Shown here: piece after piece, positions 1-9,588 of the stretch
How the letters are laid out: each line of letters opens with the position of its first letter
Position numbering within the stretch: position 1 is the stretch's first letter
Assembly: GCA_902590245.1 (NCBI GenBank)
Contig: CACIWG010000005.1
Span: 1 to 64,000 of the forward strand
Direction of reading: 5' to 3'
From: an uncultured SAR116 cluster alpha proteobacterium
GTDB taxonomy: Bacteria > Pseudomonadota > Alphaproteobacteria > Puniceispirillales > Marisalimonadaceae
DNA: 64,000 nt
The notes under the pieces: model-generated
The model's input: only the letters and a program-made list of their open reading frames with translations
Database searches by the model: none
What the model was told of the DNA's origin: nothing
Program-made: the position numbers and the translations under genes

Positions 1-1
1 T

Positions 2-1453
2 CTTAAAAAGAGAGGTGCATTAACGGAAAAAGATGTCGATGAAGCTTTAAAAGACGTTAGGGTAGCTCTTTTAGAAGCAGACGTGTCATTAGAAGTAGTT
101 AAAGACTTTATAATAAAGGTCAGAGAAAGGGCCGTTGGTCAAGAAGTCTTAAAATCAGTAACTCCAGGTCAACAAGTCGTTAAAATTGTTAATGACGTTT
201 TAATTGATGCATTAGGAACAGCAAATTCTCCACTGGAGATAAATCACTCACCACCAGTTGTAATGTTGTTGGTCGGTTTACAAGGTTCTGGTAAAACAAC
301 AACTGCTGGTAAATTAGCCCTTCATATTAAAAATAAAGAAAAAAAGAAAGTTATGCTGGCCTCATTAGATATTTACAGACCTGCTGCTCGAGAACAATTA
401 AGATTGCTGGGTGAACAGGCTGAGGTTCTTGTCTTACCTGATAGTGACGGTGAAAGTCCTGAAAGTATTACTAAAAGAGCCCTTGCCTCTTCAAAAGTTC
501 AAGGCGTTGATGTGTTAATTTTAGACACTGCAGGAAGAACTACTTTAGATAACATAATGATGACGGAAGCAAAAAATATCTTTAAACTTTCTAACCCTTC
601 TGAAACATTATTAGTAGCCGATTCGATGACAGGCCAAGATGCTGTTAATACAGCAAAAGCATTTTCTGAAATTGTAAATATTACAGGTGTGATTTTATCT
701 AGAACGGATGGTGATGCCAGAGGTGGTGCTGCATTATCTATGAGAGCAATAACTGGTAAACCAATCAAATTTATTGGTGTATCAGAAAAGCTAGATGGTT
801 TAGAAACTTTTCATCCTGAGAGAGCTGCAGGAAGAATTCTTGATATGGGTGACGTAGTTTCTCTAGTTGAAAAGGCTCAAGAAACTATTGCTGAAGAAGA
901 AGCAGAAGAGATGATGAAACGATTATCTCAAGGTTCATTTGATATGAATGACATGTTAAAACAAATTGGCCAACTTAAAAAGTTAGGTGGATTAAGTGGC
1001 GTTATGTCAATGTTACCAGGTATAGGAAAGTTACAAAAACAAATGGAAGCTCATAATTTTGACGATAAAGTTATTGCAAAACAAGAAGCAATTATTTATT
1101 CAATGACAAAAAAAGAAAGAACTAATGTTGGTTTGTTGAATGCTTCTAGACGAAAAAGAATAGCCTCAGGTTCTGGTTCCAGCGTACACGAGGTTAACAG
1201 ATTGGTAAAACAACAACAAGATATGGCTAGGATGATGAAAAAAGTTGGAAAAGTTGGAGGAATGGGAGCTCTTAAAAATATGTTTTCGGGTTTAGGTGGA
1301 AACTCTGAAAGTAACATGCCCAATGGTATGCCTGGTTCAATTGAGGAAATGCAAAAGATGATGGGTAAGTTACCTATGGGTGGTGGCGCAAATAAATTTA
1401 GTGGAATGGGATTGCCAGGTTTTTCTGGAAAGCCGTCAAAAAGAATTAAATAA
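2..1453 (+). CDS. ffh: Signal recognition particle protein Ffh (5' end missing)
   Basis: This is the SRP GTPase that binds signal sequences and 4.5S RNA and delivers ribosomes to FtsY at the membrane. The reading frame is already open at base 2 ([20 protein letters not shown]) and matches the Ffh N domain, so only about 10-20 N-terminal residues lie outside the window. The G domain follows, with the P-loop [10 protein letters not shown] and DTAGR motif. The C-terminal half is the methionine-rich M domain. An in-frame GTG at 83 is internal and is not the real start. It heads the usual alphaproteobacterial cluster with rpsP, rimM, trmD and rplS, 20 bases upstream of rpsP. Identification is secure. 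Confidence 0.97.
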   Translation, partial: LKKRGALTEKDVDEALKDVRVALLEADVSLEVVKDFIIKVRERAVGQEVLKSVTPGQQVVKIVNDVLIDALGTANSPLEINHSPPVVMLLVGLQGSGKTTTAGKLALHIKNKEKKKVMLASLDIYRPAAREQLRLLGEQAEVLVLPDSDGESPESITKRALASSKVQGVDVLILDTAGRTTLDNIMMTEAKNIFKLSNPSETLLVADSMTGQDAVNTAKAFSEIVNITGVILSRTDGDARGGAALSMRAITGKPIKFIGVSEKLDGLETFHPERAAGRILDMGDVVSLVEKAQETIAEEEAEEMMKRLSQGSFDMNDMLKQIGQLKKLGGLSGVMSMLPGIGKLQKQMEAHNFDDKVIAKQEAIIYSMTKKERTNVGLLNASRRKRIASGSGSSVHEVNRLVKQQQDMARMMKKVGKVGGMGALKNMFSGLGGNSESNMPNGMPGSIEEMQKMMGKLPMGGGANKFSGMGLPGFSGKPSKRIK

Positions 1454-1473
1454 ATTATAGAAAAGGAAAATTA

Positions 1474-1920
1474 ATGGCATTAAAAATAAGATTATCAAGA
1501 GGTGGAGCTAAAAAGAAACCTTTTTATAGGATTGTAGTTGCAGAAGCAACATCACCAAGAGATGGTAAATTTGTTGAAAAAATTGGGTCTTATAATCCCA
1601 TGGTAGATCATGATAATAAAGAGAGATTAGTCATAGATGCGGAGAGAGTAAAATATTGGATATCTAAAGGTGCAAAACCAACATTAAGAGTTAGTAAGTT
1701 AATTTCAAAAGATGGATTAGTTGATAAACCAATAATAAATGAACAGCCTAAAAAAAGTGCTCCAGGGAAGAAACGTTTAGAAAGAGAAGCTGAAGAAGCT
1801 AAGACCGAGGCACCTGCTGAAGAAGTTAAGACCGAGGCACCTGCTGAAGAAGCTAAGACCGAGGCACCTGCTGAAGAAGTTAAGACTGAGGCACCTGCTG
1901 AAGCAGAAAAAAAAACATAG
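1474..1920 (+). CDS. rpsP: 30S ribosomal protein bS16 with repetitive C-terminal tail
   Basis: Residues 1 to about 85 are a normal bS16 (start [20 protein letters not shown], then the YNPM motif), which helps 30S assembly. The family is usually about 80-100 residues, but this protein has 148. After a short Lys/Arg linker, residues 106-141 are four exact-length copies of a nine-residue unit alternating AEEAKTEAP and AEEVKTEAP, ending in AEAEKKT. The tail is low-complexity, acidic/lysine-rich and probably disordered. The ATG follows an AAAAGGAAAA Shine-Dalgarno-like stretch. The gene ends a few bases before rimM and is probably co-transcribed with ffh and rimM. Confidence 0.96.
   Translation: MALKIRLSRGGAKKKPFYRIVVAEATSPRDGKFVEKIGSYNPMVDHDNKERLVIDAERVKYWISKGAKPTLRVSKLISKDGLVDKPIINEQPKKSAPGKKRLEREAEEAKTEAPAEEVKTEAPAEEAKTEAPAEEVKTEAPAEAEKKT
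1789..1896 (+). repeat. Four tandem 27-bp units in the rpsP 3' end
   Basis: Four consecutive in-frame 27-base units encode AEE(A/V)KTEAP. Units 1 and 3 encode Ala and units 2 and 4 encode Val at position 4, so the array looks like a duplicated 54-base dimer. A partial fifth unit (GCTGAAGCAGAA) follows. The near identity at the DNA level, with only a few substitutions, suggests recent slippage or unequal recombination. It may vary in copy number among relatives. Confidence 0.93.
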
Positions 1921-1926
1921 TGAAGA

Positions 1927-2433
1927 TTGTATAGTAAGGATTTTATTTTAGTAGGTTCAATTGTTGGCCTTCATGGCCTAAAAGGCTATTTAAAAGTCAA
2001 AAGTTTTTTAGAAAACCCAAAAGACATTTTTAAGTTTAGTAAATATTTTATTGATAAGCTTAGTTTTAGCTCCATATTATTTAAGTTTAATAAAAAGTCC
2101 GTGTTTATTTGCGAGTTAGAAGGAATAAATTCTATCGAAGAGGCTAAAAAATTTGTTAATAAAGATATTTTTATTTGTAGATTATCCTTACCTAAAACAG
2201 ATAAAGATGAAATATATTTGAATGATTTAATAAGTTTCAAAGTAGAATTAGAATCTGGTCTATGTTTAGGTGAATTAGTAAAATTTTATGATTTTGGGGC
2301 TGGCCCAATAATTGGAGTGAAACAAGGTCATACAGAAATGATGCTACCCTTTTCTAACAATTTTATTATAAATATAGATCAAGATTTAAAATTAATTACT
2401 TTATCTTCTTCTATTAAAACATTAATAAATTAA
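1927..2433 (+). CDS. rimM: Ribosome maturation factor RimM
   Basis: RimM binds the 30S head (S19) and helps 16S rRNA processing. The protein has 168 residues, the normal family length. It has the N-terminal RimM signature ILVGSIVGLHGLKGYLKVKS and a C-terminal PRC-barrel ending in a hydrophobic strand. The most upstream usable start is a TTG six bases after the rpsP stop, with no convincing ribosome-binding site. This fits translational coupling, but the exact start is uncertain. It lies between rpsP and trmD as in most proteobacteria. Confidence 0.9.
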   Translation: MYSKDFILVGSIVGLHGLKGYLKVKSFLENPKDIFKFSKYFIDKLSFSSILFKFNKKSVFICELEGINSIEEAKKFVNKDIFICRLSLPKTDKDEIYLNDLISFKVELESGLCLGELVKFYDFGAGPIIGVKQGHTEMMLPFSNNFIINIDQDLKLITLSSSIKTLIN

Positions 2434-2435
2434 AA

Positions 2436-3122
2436 ATGTGGACTGCTAATATTTTAACATTATTTCCTGATTTGTATCCAGGCCCTTTAGGTTCTTCAAT
2501 ATTAGGTAAAGCAAGAAAAAATGGTAAATGGAAACTCAACATTATAGATTTAAAACAATTTGCAGAAAAAAATAAGAGAGTGGATGATACGCCATTTGGT
2601 GGTGGACCAGGAATGGTTATTAAACCAGATGTAATAGATAGAGCCCTTTTTTCTTTGAAATCAAATGATTTTCCAATTTATTATTTGTCACCAAGGGGTT
2701 TTAAATTAGATGCCCAAATCTCTAATTCAATATCAAAATTAGATGGGATGACTCTAGTTTGTGGAAAATATGAGGGTGTAGACGAAAGAGTTATTAGACA
2801 TTACAACATGATTGAAATTAGTATTGGTGATTACATATTGTCTGGTGGAGATCTGGCAGCCATGGTTCTTATTGATAGTGTAGTCAGGTGTTTACCAAAT
2901 GTTTTAGGAAATCCACTGACATTAAATGAAGAAAGTTTTACAAATCATCTGTTAGAATACCCTCTTTACACACAACCCAGGGAATGGAAAAATTACAAAG
3001 TGCCAGATGTATTATTATCAGGAGATCACAAAAAAATAAAAAACTGGAAAATAAAACAATCTGAGGATATAACAATGAAAAGACGTCCAGATCTTTGGAA
3101 AAAATATTTAAAATTGAAGTAG
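2436..3122 (+). CDS. trmD: tRNA (guanine-N1-)-methyltransferase TrmD
   Basis: TrmD methylates G37 of tRNAs with S-adenosylmethionine, preventing frameshifts. At 228 residues it is of usual size. The SPOUT knot motifs are present: DDTPFGGGPGMV (about 51-61), VCGKYEGVDERV (108-119) and SIGDYILSGGDLA (129-141). The catalytic Asp of the E. coli enzyme (in EDSF) aligns with Glu166 here (EESF). I recall this as common in alphaproteobacterial TrmD, so I do not read it as a defect. The gene starts two bases after the rimM stop, implying coupled translation. Confidence 0.97.
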   Translation: MWTANILTLFPDLYPGPLGSSILGKARKNGKWKLNIIDLKQFAEKNKRVDDTPFGGGPGMVIKPDVIDRALFSLKSNDFPIYYLSPRGFKLDAQISNSISKLDGMTLVCGKYEGVDERVIRHYNMIEISIGDYILSGGDLAAMVLIDSVVRCLPNVLGNPLTLNEESFTNHLLEYPLYTQPREWKNYKVPDVLLSGDHKKIKNWKIKQSEDITMKRRPDLWKKYLKLK

Positions 3123-3170
3123 ATATTTTAAAATTTTTTTGTTAAGAGTTGTCATCGAAAGGTTTTAACC

Positions 3171-3653
3171 ATGAATATCATTGAAAAAATTGAAAAAGAA
3201 CAGTTAGAAAAATTAAGTTCTGGTAAACAAATACCTGATTTTAATCCTGGAGATACAATAAAAGTTGATGTTAAAGTTGTTGAAGGAACTAGAGAAAGAA
3301 TTCAAGCCTTTGAAGGCGTTTGTATTGCTCGTGGCGGAAAAGGCATAAATGAAAGTTTTACAGTAAGGAAAATTTCATACGGTGAAGGTGTTGAGAGAGT
3401 TTTCCCTTTATTTTCTCCAAAAATATCCTCTATCACTTTAGTTAGAAAAGGTAAAGTAAGAAGAGCTAAACTATACTACTTAAGAGATAGAAGAGGTAAA
3501 GCAGCCAGAATAGTAGAAAAAATAGAAGTTAAGAAAAAAACTAACGAAAAAATGGATGTTGCTTCAGTATCAAAAGATAAAGTTGCTGAAACATCTTCTA
3601 AAAAGGAAGTTGAGAATAAAACTGAAGTCAAAACTGAAGATAAAAAAGATTAA
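3171..3653 (+). CDS. rplS: 50S ribosomal protein bL19
   Basis: bL19 sits at the 30S/50S interface. The first ~115 residues match the family: [30 protein letters not shown], and the [11 protein letters not shown] core. The remaining ~45 residues form a Lys/Glu-rich, probably disordered extension that makes the protein 160 residues, longer than the usual ~115-130. The ATG is preceded by CGAAAGG about ten bases upstream. A 48-base A+T-rich spacer separates it from trmD, the largest gap in this cluster. It may hold a promoter or leader, but I see no clear structure in it. Confidence 0.96.
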   Translation: MNIIEKIEKEQLEKLSSGKQIPDFNPGDTIKVDVKVVEGTRERIQAFEGVCIARGGKGINESFTVRKISYGEGVERVFPLFSPKISSITLVRKGKVRRAKLYYLRDRRGKAARIVEKIEVKKKTNEKMDVASVSKDKVAETSSKKEVENKTEVKTEDKKD

Positions 3654-3670
3654 TTTAGTGAGTTTAACTA

Positions 3671-5071
3671 GTGTCTAAAACTCTTTATGATAAAATTTGG
3701 CAAAGTCATTTAATAAATGAACAAGATGATGGTACATCTTTAATATATATTGATCGACATTTAGTACATGAAGTAACTAGTCCTCAGGCTTTTGAAGGAT
3801 TAAGGTTATCCAATAGAAAAGTTAATTCGCCTAAGAGAACACTTGCAGTTGCAGATCATAATGTGCCTACTTTAGATAGAGAATTAGGAATTAAAGAAGA
3901 AGACTCTCGTATTCAAGTTGAAGAACTTGATAAAAATGTTGAAGAATTTCAAATACCTTATTTTAACATGAATGATACTCGACAAGGTATTGTGCATGTT
4001 ATTGGACCAGAACAAGGATTTACTCAACCAGGCATGACAATTGTTTGTGGAGATAGTCATACAGCAACTCACGGAGCTTTTGGTTCTTTAGCTTTTGGAA
4101 TTGGAACGTCTGAAGTAGAACATGTTTTAGCTACTCAAACATTAATTCAGAAAAAAGCTATGAATATGCTCATTAATATTACTGGTAATCTTGATAAAAT
4201 TGTTACATCCAAAGATTTGATACTTTACATTATTGGAAAAATTGGAACAGCTGGCGGAACCGGTTGTGTAATTGAATATTCTGGAAATGCGCTTAGAGAT
4301 ATGTCAATGGAAAGCAGAATGACTATATGCAATATGTCTATAGAAGCAGGTGCAAGAGCAGGCATGATAGCCCCAGATGATATTACATTTAATTATCTTT
4401 ATGAAAAGCCAATGGCTCCAAAAAATGAAGATTGGGACAAAGCAGTTAATTGGTGGAAAACTCTACCCTCTGACTCCGGGGCAAAGTTTGATAAGATTGT
4501 AGACATTGATGCAACTAAAGTAACACAAACTATTACATGGGGCACTAGCCCTGAAGAAATAGTAAGTATTGATGGCACCGTACCAAATCCAGATAAAATT
4601 TCTGATGAAGTTAAGCAAAACAAAATTAAAAGATCTATTGAATATATGGGGTTAACTCCTGGACAGAAAATAAGTGATGTTGAAATAAATACTGTCTTCA
4701 TTGGTTCATGTACTAATTCAAGAATAGAAGATATAAGGTCAGCAGCTGAAATTATTAAGGGAAAAAAAGTATCTACTAGTGTTAAAGCATTGGTTGTTCC
4801 GGGATCTGGTCTTGTTAAGAAACAAGCCGAAGAAGAAGGTCTGGATGTAATATTCAAGCATGCTGGGTTTGAATGGCGAGAGCCAGGTTGTTCAATGTGC
4901 CTTGCTATGAATTCTGATAAATTAAATGAAGGTGACAGATGTGCAAGTACGTCAAATAGAAATTTTGAAGGTAGGCAAGGTAAAGGTGGAAGAACACATT
5001 TGGTAAGCCCAGAAATTGCAGCTGCTTCTGCGATAACAGGAAAATTAACTGACCCTAGAAATGTGACATAG
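3671..5071 (+). CDS. leuC: 3-isopropylmalate dehydratase large subunit
   Basis: With LeuD this subunit isomerises 2- to 3-isopropylmalate in leucine biosynthesis, using a [4Fe-4S] cluster. The three cluster ligands are visible as Cys347 (FIGSCTNSR), Cys407 and Cys410 (PGCSMC). The aconitase-family motif [14 protein letters not shown] is also present. The 466-residue length is typical of the LeuC (not HacA) type. The start is a GTG at 3671, fitting [13 protein letters not shown]. The stop codon abuts the leuD ATG. The link rplS-leuC-leuD is common in alphaproteobacteria. leuA is not in this window. Confidence 0.97.
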   Translation: MSKTLYDKIWQSHLINEQDDGTSLIYIDRHLVHEVTSPQAFEGLRLSNRKVNSPKRTLAVADHNVPTLDRELGIKEEDSRIQVEELDKNVEEFQIPYFNMNDTRQGIVHVIGPEQGFTQPGMTIVCGDSHTATHGAFGSLAFGIGTSEVEHVLATQTLIQKKAMNMLINITGNLDKIVTSKDLILYIIGKIGTAGGTGCVIEYSGNALRDMSMESRMTICNMSIEAGARAGMIAPDDITFNYLYEKPMAPKNEDWDKAVNWWKTLPSDSGAKFDKIVDIDATKVTQTITWGTSPEEIVSIDGTVPNPDKISDEVKQNKIKRSIEYMGLTPGQKISDVEINTVFIGSCTNSRIEDIRSAAEIIKGKKVSTSVKALVVPGSGLVKKQAEEEGLDVIFKHAGFEWREPGCSMCLAMNSDKLNEGDRCASTSNRNFEGRQGKGGRTHLVSPEIAAASAITGKLTDPRNVT

Positions 5072-5677
5072 ATGGAAAAATTCAACACATTCAAAGGTAT
5101 CGCAGCTCCGTTTAATATTCTTAATGTTGACACTGATAAAATCATTCCAAAACAGTTTTTAACAACAATTAAAAGAACTGGCTTGGGCAAACACGTATTT
5201 GACGAGATGAGATATAAAAAAGATGGTTCAGAAAATCCTAATTTTGTTTTAAATCAAAAGCCATATGACAAGACCAACATATTGATTGCAGGTGATAATT
5301 TTGGATGTGGCTCAAGTAGAGAACATGCGCCATGGGCGCTTAAAGACTTTGGTATAAAATGTATCATATCAACTTCGTTTGCAGATATTTTTTACAATAA
5401 TTCTTTTAAGAATGGTCTTTTACCTATCATGGTGACAAAAGATGAAAGAGATGCGCTTTTAGAAGATGCAAAAGACAAAGAAAACCCTGAGATAGAAATT
5501 GACTTAGAAAATCAAGAAATTAGAAGACCAAATGGAGGAAAGATTAAATTTAAAATTGATCCATTTAGGAAGAAATGCCTGCTAGAAGGATTAGATGATA
5601 TTGGTCTAACGGAACTTCATGAAAATAAAATTAAGTCTTTTGAAGAAAGCCGAAGTATTAAACATCCTTGGCTATAA
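5072..5677 (+). CDS. leuD: 3-isopropylmalate dehydratase small subunit
   Basis: This is the swivelling small subunit that pairs with LeuC. The 201 residues include [17 protein letters not shown] near the N terminus and the substrate-binding motif [17 protein letters not shown] (about residues 72-88), both diagnostic. The ATG directly follows the leuC stop with no spacer, which implies translational coupling and equal subunit amounts. leuB follows nine bases after its stop. Confidence 0.97.
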   Translation: MEKFNTFKGIAAPFNILNVDTDKIIPKQFLTTIKRTGLGKHVFDEMRYKKDGSENPNFVLNQKPYDKTNILIAGDNFGCGSSREHAPWALKDFGIKCIISTSFADIFYNNSFKNGLLPIMVTKDERDALLEDAKDKENPEIEIDLENQEIRRPNGGKIKFKIDPFRKKCLLEGLDDIGLTELHENKIKSFEESRSIKHPWL

Positions 5678-5686
5678 AATTTAATT

Positions 5687-6805
5687 ATGAAAAATAATAA
5701 AAAAATAATGTTGCTGGCAGGTGATGGAGTAGGTCCAGAAGTTGTAAATGAAACAACAAGAATTATAAAATGGTTTGAAGATAATCTAAATTTATCATTT
5801 GATCTAGATGAGGGTTTAGTTGGAGGAGCATCTTTTGATAAGTTTGGAGTTCCCTTAACAGACGAAACCTTGGCAGATGCAATGTCTGCAGATGCTATAT
5901 TATTCGGTTCGGTAGGTGGACCACAATATGATAAAGTTTCATTTGATAAAAGACCAGAAAATGGTCTTCTTAAATTAAGAAAAGAGATGGATCTTTTTGC
6001 AAATTTAAGGCCTGCAATGGTTTTTCCTGCATTAGCAAATTCATCAACCTTAAAAAAAGAAATTGTTTCAGGTTTAGATATTTTGATTGTAAGAGAACTT
6101 ACAGGTGGTATTTATTTTGCTGAACCAAGAGGTATTGAAGATTTATCTAATGGTGAAAAAAAGGGTTTTGATACTAATCTTTACACGTCAAGAGAAATTG
6201 AAAGAATTGGAAGAGTCGCGTTTGATTTGGCTAAATTTAGAAATAAAAAAGTTACATCTGTTGAAAAATCTAATGTAATGATGTCAGGAGTTTTATGGAA
6301 AGAAGTTATGTCCTCTCTTTATGAAAATGAAGGGAAAGAAATTTCACTTAACCATATGTATGCTGATAATTGTGCAATGCAATTAGTGAGAGATCCTAAA
6401 CAGTTTGATGTTATTGTAACAGATAATCTATTCGGGGATATTCTTTCAGATACTTCTGCTATGCTCACTGGATCTTTAGGAATGCTCCCATCTGCTAGCC
6501 TGGGATCTAAAGATGAAACAACTGGAAAAAGATATGCAATGTATGAACCTGTTCACGGATCTGCACCTGACATTGCAGGTAAAGGAATTGTTAATCCAAT
6601 AGCTCAAATTTTAAGTTTTTCAATGCTATTAAGATATTCTTTTGAACTGAATAAAGAAGCAGAACTTCTTGAAAAAGCTATTTCATTAACATTGGATGAG
6701 GGATACAGAACTAAAGATTTAGCAAGTAAAGATGAAAAAGTAGTAGGGACTTCAGAAATGACAGATGTCATTATAAATAAAATGACAGAGTTAACTGACA
6801 AATGA
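5687..6805 (+). CDS. leuB: 3-isopropylmalate dehydrogenase
   Basis: LeuB oxidatively decarboxylates 3-isopropylmalate with NAD+ to the leucine precursor. The length of 372 residues is typical. Visible family motifs are the N-terminal LLAGDGVGPEV, the substrate arginines in LRKEMDLFANLRPA, and TDNLFGDILSDTSAMLTGSLGMLPSASLG, followed by the NAD-binding EPVHGSAPDIAGKGIANP-like segment. Its TGA stop overlaps the asd start by four bases (ATGA), so the two are probably translated together. Confidence 0.97.
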   Translation: MKNNKKIMLLAGDGVGPEVVNETTRIIKWFEDNLNLSFDLDEGLVGGASFDKFGVPLTDETLADAMSADAILFGSVGGPQYDKVSFDKRPENGLLKLRKEMDLFANLRPAMVFPALANSSTLKKEIVSGLDILIVRELTGGIYFAEPRGIEDLSNGEKKGFDTNLYTSREIERIGRVAFDLAKFRNKKVTSVEKSNVMMSGVLWKEVMSSLYENEGKEISLNHMYADNCAMQLVRDPKQFDVIVTDNLFGDILSDTSAMLTGSLGMLPSASLGSKDETTGKRYAMYEPVHGSAPDIAGKGIVNPIAQILSFSMLLRYSFELNKEAELLEKAISLTLDEGYRTKDLASKDEKVVGTSEMTDVIINKMTELTDK

Positions 6806-7821
6806 GTTATAATATAGCGATTGTCGGTTCAACAGGTGCTGTTGGAAGAGAAATGTTGGAAACTCTTTCTTATAGAAAGTTCCCTTGTAAAAATGTTTAT
6901 GCATTGGCTTCAAAATCTTCATTAGGTAAAGAGGTTTCTTTTGGCGAGGACAAAGTTCTCAAAGTACAAGCACTAGAAGATTTTGATTTTAGTAAAGCTG
7001 ACATTGCTTTATTTTCAGCTGGTTCAGATGTGTCAAAAAAATTTGCACCCATTGCTGGAAAAAATAAATGTATTGTTATAGATAACTCTTCATTTTTTAG
7101 GATGGATAAAGATGTTCCTTTAATTGTTCCTGAAGTTAATCCTAATCATATTTCAGATTTTAAGAAGAAAAATATAATAGCTAACCCAAATTGCTCCACC
7201 ATACAAATGGTAACAGCTTTAAGTCCATTACATAAAGAGTTTACAATTAAAAAGGTTTTTGTTTCGACGTACCAAGCTGTTTCTGGTGCAGGAAAAGCGG
7301 CTATGGATGAATTATTTAACCAAACTAAAGGTGTATATGTTAATGATTCATCTATGCCTGAACAGTTCACAAAAAAAATATCATTTAATGTCATTCCTCA
7401 TATAGATGTATTTATGGATGATGGTTCGACTAAAGAAGAATGGAAAATGTCTGTTGAGACAAATAAAATTCTAGATAAAAATATTCAAGTGACAGCCCAA
7501 TGCGTTAGAGTTCCTGTTTTTATAGGACATAGTGAAGCAATATTTTTAGAATGTGAAAAAGAAATTAATGAAGAAAAAGCAAGAAACATATTAAGAAAAG
7601 CTGACGGGGTTACAGTTGTTGATCATAGGGCAGATGAAGGATATGTTACTCCAGCTGAAGTAGCAGGAGAAGATGATGTTTATATCAGCAGGATAAGACA
7701 AAATAATTTTAATAAAAATAATTTGGTTTTTTGGTGTGTTTCAGACAATTTAAGAAAAGGAGCTGCATTAAATGCAGTTCAAATTGCTGAATTGTTAATT
7801 TCAAAAAAATTAGTTTCTTAA
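6802..7821 (+). CDS. asd: Aspartate-semialdehyde dehydrogenase
   Basis: Asd reduces aspartyl phosphate to aspartate semialdehyde, the branch point to lysine/diaminopimelate, threonine and methionine. The protein has 339 residues. It has the Rossmann motif GSTGAVGREML, the active-site cysteine Cys131 in NPNCSTIQ, and the later HSEAI motif. The ATGA overlap with leuB puts it at the end of the leu operon. This order leuB-asd is seen in other alphaproteobacteria. Confidence 0.96.
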   Translation: MSYNIAIVGSTGAVGREMLETLSYRKFPCKNVYALASKSSLGKEVSFGEDKVLKVQALEDFDFSKADIALFSAGSDVSKKFAPIAGKNKCIVIDNSSFFRMDKDVPLIVPEVNPNHISDFKKKNIIANPNCSTIQMVTALSPLHKEFTIKKVFVSTYQAVSGAGKAAMDELFNQTKGVYVNDSSMPEQFTKKISFNVIPHIDVFMDDGSTKEEWKMSVETNKILDKNIQVTAQCVRVPVFIGHSEAIFLECEKEINEEKARNILRKADGVTVVDHRADEGYVTPAEVAGEDDVYISRIRQNNFNKNNLVFWCVSDNLRKGAALNAVQIAELLISKKLVS

Positions 7822-7836
7822 AAGCAGAAATTACTT

Positions 7837-8757
7837 ATGGATTATTTGTGGATTTTTGTAGCAATTTTTGCAGCAGCATTGCAAACTTTTAGATCTGCTT
7901 TTCAAAAAAGAATGATACCTGATATTGGTAAATTTGGAGCTACGTATATTAGATTTATTTATGCTCTTCCATTTACATTTTTAATTTTTATATTTTGGTT
8001 TTTTATTCTGAAAAATGAAATTCCAAAATTAAATAATTTAGCGATTTTTTATTGCTTCATTGGCGCTCTCTGTCAGGTACTATTTACACTGCTATTGATG
8101 ATAATTTTTTCTTATAGAAACTTTGCTGCAGGCATTGCCTTTTCAAAAACAGAAGTATTATTTGCAGCGTTAATTGAAATTTTTATTTTGAATATTGTAT
8201 TCCTACCAATAATAAATTTTGGAATTATTTTAGGTGTATTCGCTGTAATTTTTCTCTCTGTTGCAAAAGAAACTACAAACATAAATGATGTTCTTATTAA
8301 AATTAGTAAATCATTTTTTACTTTTTCAACATTATTTGGAGTTTTGACAGGTTTAATTTTAGCTGGTTCTACAGTTGGTTATAGAATGGCAATAATTAAT
8401 GTTGAGGGTCACATACTAGATGCCACAATTTATTTATCCATTCTTGCTGTGTTTATTCAATCAATAATGATGGGTATTTGGTTGTATTATTATAAACGGA
8501 ATGAATTAAAATTAGTTTTTCAATTTTGGAAAAAATCTTTACCTGCAGGAATATGTGGAAGTGGTGCTACGGCTGGATGGTTTTTGGCTTTTGCTTTAGC
8601 CACTGCAGCAGAGGTGAGAGCGGTAGGTCAGATTGAGTTAATATTTTCAATTATTATATCAATTATTTTTTTTAAAGAAAAAGTTCAAAGAACTGAAATA
8701 TTTGGAATTTGCATGTTAATTATTTCAATCTTATTAGTAATTTATGCGAGGATGTGA
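7837..8757 (+). CDS. DMT-superfamily (EamA-like) membrane transporter
   Basis: This is a very hydrophobic 306-residue protein with about ten predicted membrane segments in two repeated halves, the EamA/DMT layout. It starts MDYLWIFVAIFAAALQTFRSAFQKRM. The second half contains GSGATAGWFLAFALATAAEVRAVGQIELIFS, a segment typical of EamA carriers with a conserved late loop. The substrate cannot be inferred. It begins 15 bases after asd on the same strand and may be the last gene of that operon. Another DMT carrier of unrelated sequence lies at 40.1 kb. Confidence 0.8.
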   Translation: MDYLWIFVAIFAAALQTFRSAFQKRMIPDIGKFGATYIRFIYALPFTFLIFIFWFFILKNEIPKLNNLAIFYCFIGALCQVLFTLLLMIIFSYRNFAAGIAFSKTEVLFAALIEIFILNIVFLPIINFGIILGVFAVIFLSVAKETTNINDVLIKISKSFFTFSTLFGVLTGLILAGSTVGYRMAIINVEGHILDATIYLSILAVFIQSIMMGIWLYYYKRNELKLVFQFWKKSLPAGICGSGATAGWFLAFALATAAEVRAVGQIELIFSIIISIIFFKEKVQRTEIFGICMLIISILLVIYARM

Positions 8758-8775
8758 AATATTAACATTTACTAA

Positions 8776-8803
8776 TTGATACATTATTTTTAATGTATAT
8801 ATA
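8776..8803 (+). promoter_or_regulatory. Candidate sdhCDAB promoter with embedded palindrome
   Basis: A TTGATA (8776-8781) and a TATATA (8798-8803) are separated by 16 bases, a reasonable sigma-70-like pair, and transcription would start just before the sdhC ribosome-binding site. Between and overlapping the two boxes lies a perfect inverted repeat (8779-8798) with 8-base arms ATACATTA / TAATGTAT around TTTT. It sits where a repressor operator would. This is read directly from sequence; function is inferred. Confidence 0.4.
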
Positions 8804-8822
8804 TACAAGTAAGGAATTTTTA

Positions 8823-9197
8823 ATGGCTAGAGAAAGACCAATATCACCGCATCTGCAAGTTTATAAACCTCAAATAACATCTGTGTTATCAATATTTCAT
8901 AGAATTACAGGTGTTGCTTTGACATTTGGGCTTATTTTACTAGTAGCATGGATTTTTACTCTTTCATTGGGAGAAGAATATTTTAAATATTTTGTTATGT
9001 TTATAAAATCTTGGTTTGGACTTTTAATTTTATTTGGTTTTACATTCGCTTTGAACTATCATCTTTGTAATGGAATAAGGCATCTCTTTTGGGATGCAGG
9101 TTATGGCTATGAGATAGAGACAGTTCATAAAAGTGGATTAGTTGTTCTAGTTGTTTCTTTTGTACTAACGATATTAATTTGGTATTTGGCATTATAA
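8823..9197 (+). CDS. sdhC: Succinate dehydrogenase cytochrome b556 subunit
   Basis: This membrane anchor of complex II binds haem b and ubiquinone. The N-terminal signature RPISPHLQVYKPQITSVLSI is typical, followed by HRITG. The haem-ligand region lies around FNYHLCNGIRHLFWD, and there are three membrane segments. I chose the ATG at 8823 (MARERPISPH) because AAGGA lies eight bases upstream and SdhC proteins begin this way; an ATG at 8793 would add ten unlikely residues. The product is 124 residues. It is the first gene of sdhCDAB. Confidence 0.94.
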   Translation: MARERPISPHLQVYKPQITSVLSIFHRITGVALTFGLILLVAWIFTLSLGEEYFKYFVMFIKSWFGLLILFGFTFALNYHLCNGIRHLFWDAGYGYEIETVHKSGLVVLVVSFVLTILIWYLAL

Positions 9198-9200
9198 ATC

Positions 9201-9563
9201 ATGTCTCTAAATAGTAAAAACTCAGATAGCAACTTTCATAACGGGATACCCCATTGGAAATTTCAAAGGATTTCAGCAATAATTAATATACCATTAATTA
9301 TTTGGTTTGTTTTTTCATTAATTACATTTTCTGATTATAGTTATATTTCTCTTACAGAATGGGTAAAAAACCCAATTAATAGCATTTTAATTATATCTAT
9401 GTTTGCATCTATTTTGTATCATTCATCTTTAGGTATTCAAGTTGTGATAGAAGATTATATTTCAGAGGTTAAATCTCGTGCATTTTTACTTAATTTATCA
9501 AAATTAATTATTTTTTTCTTATTTATAGTTTCTTTTGGATCGGTAATTAATATATATATATAA
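9201..9563 (+). CDS. sdhD: Succinate dehydrogenase membrane anchor subunit
   Basis: The second anchor of complex II has 120 residues and three hydrophobic helices. The [19 protein letters not shown] segment near residue 18 and the [12 protein letters not shown] motif (helix 2, haem/quinone side) match alphaproteobacterial SdhD. It starts three bases after the sdhC stop and precedes sdhA by 25 bases, so the operon order is the expected C-D-A-B. Confidence 0.93.
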   Translation: MSLNSKNSDSNFHNGIPHWKFQRISAIINIPLIIWFVFSLITFSDYSYISLTEWVKNPINSILIISMFASILYHSSLGIQVVIEDYISEVKSRAFLLNLSKLIIFFLFIVSFGSVINIYI

Positions 9564-9588
9564 AATAAATAGGATAAAGGATTATTTA

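Noticed and set aside
1789..1896. CRISPR-like regular repeats in rpsP
   Set aside because: The units are directly adjacent without spacers and are in frame in a ribosomal protein gene.
2436..3122. Catalytic defect in TrmD because Asp is replaced by Glu166
   Set aside because: I recall EESF as usual in alphaproteobacterial TrmD; the other motifs are intact.
4399..5190. A 263-codon open frame on the minus strand opposite leuC and the start of leuD
   Set aside because: It lies wholly opposite well-conserved leuC/leuD codons and its product is low-complexity Ser/Leu/Pro without recognisable motifs; a by-product of codon use.
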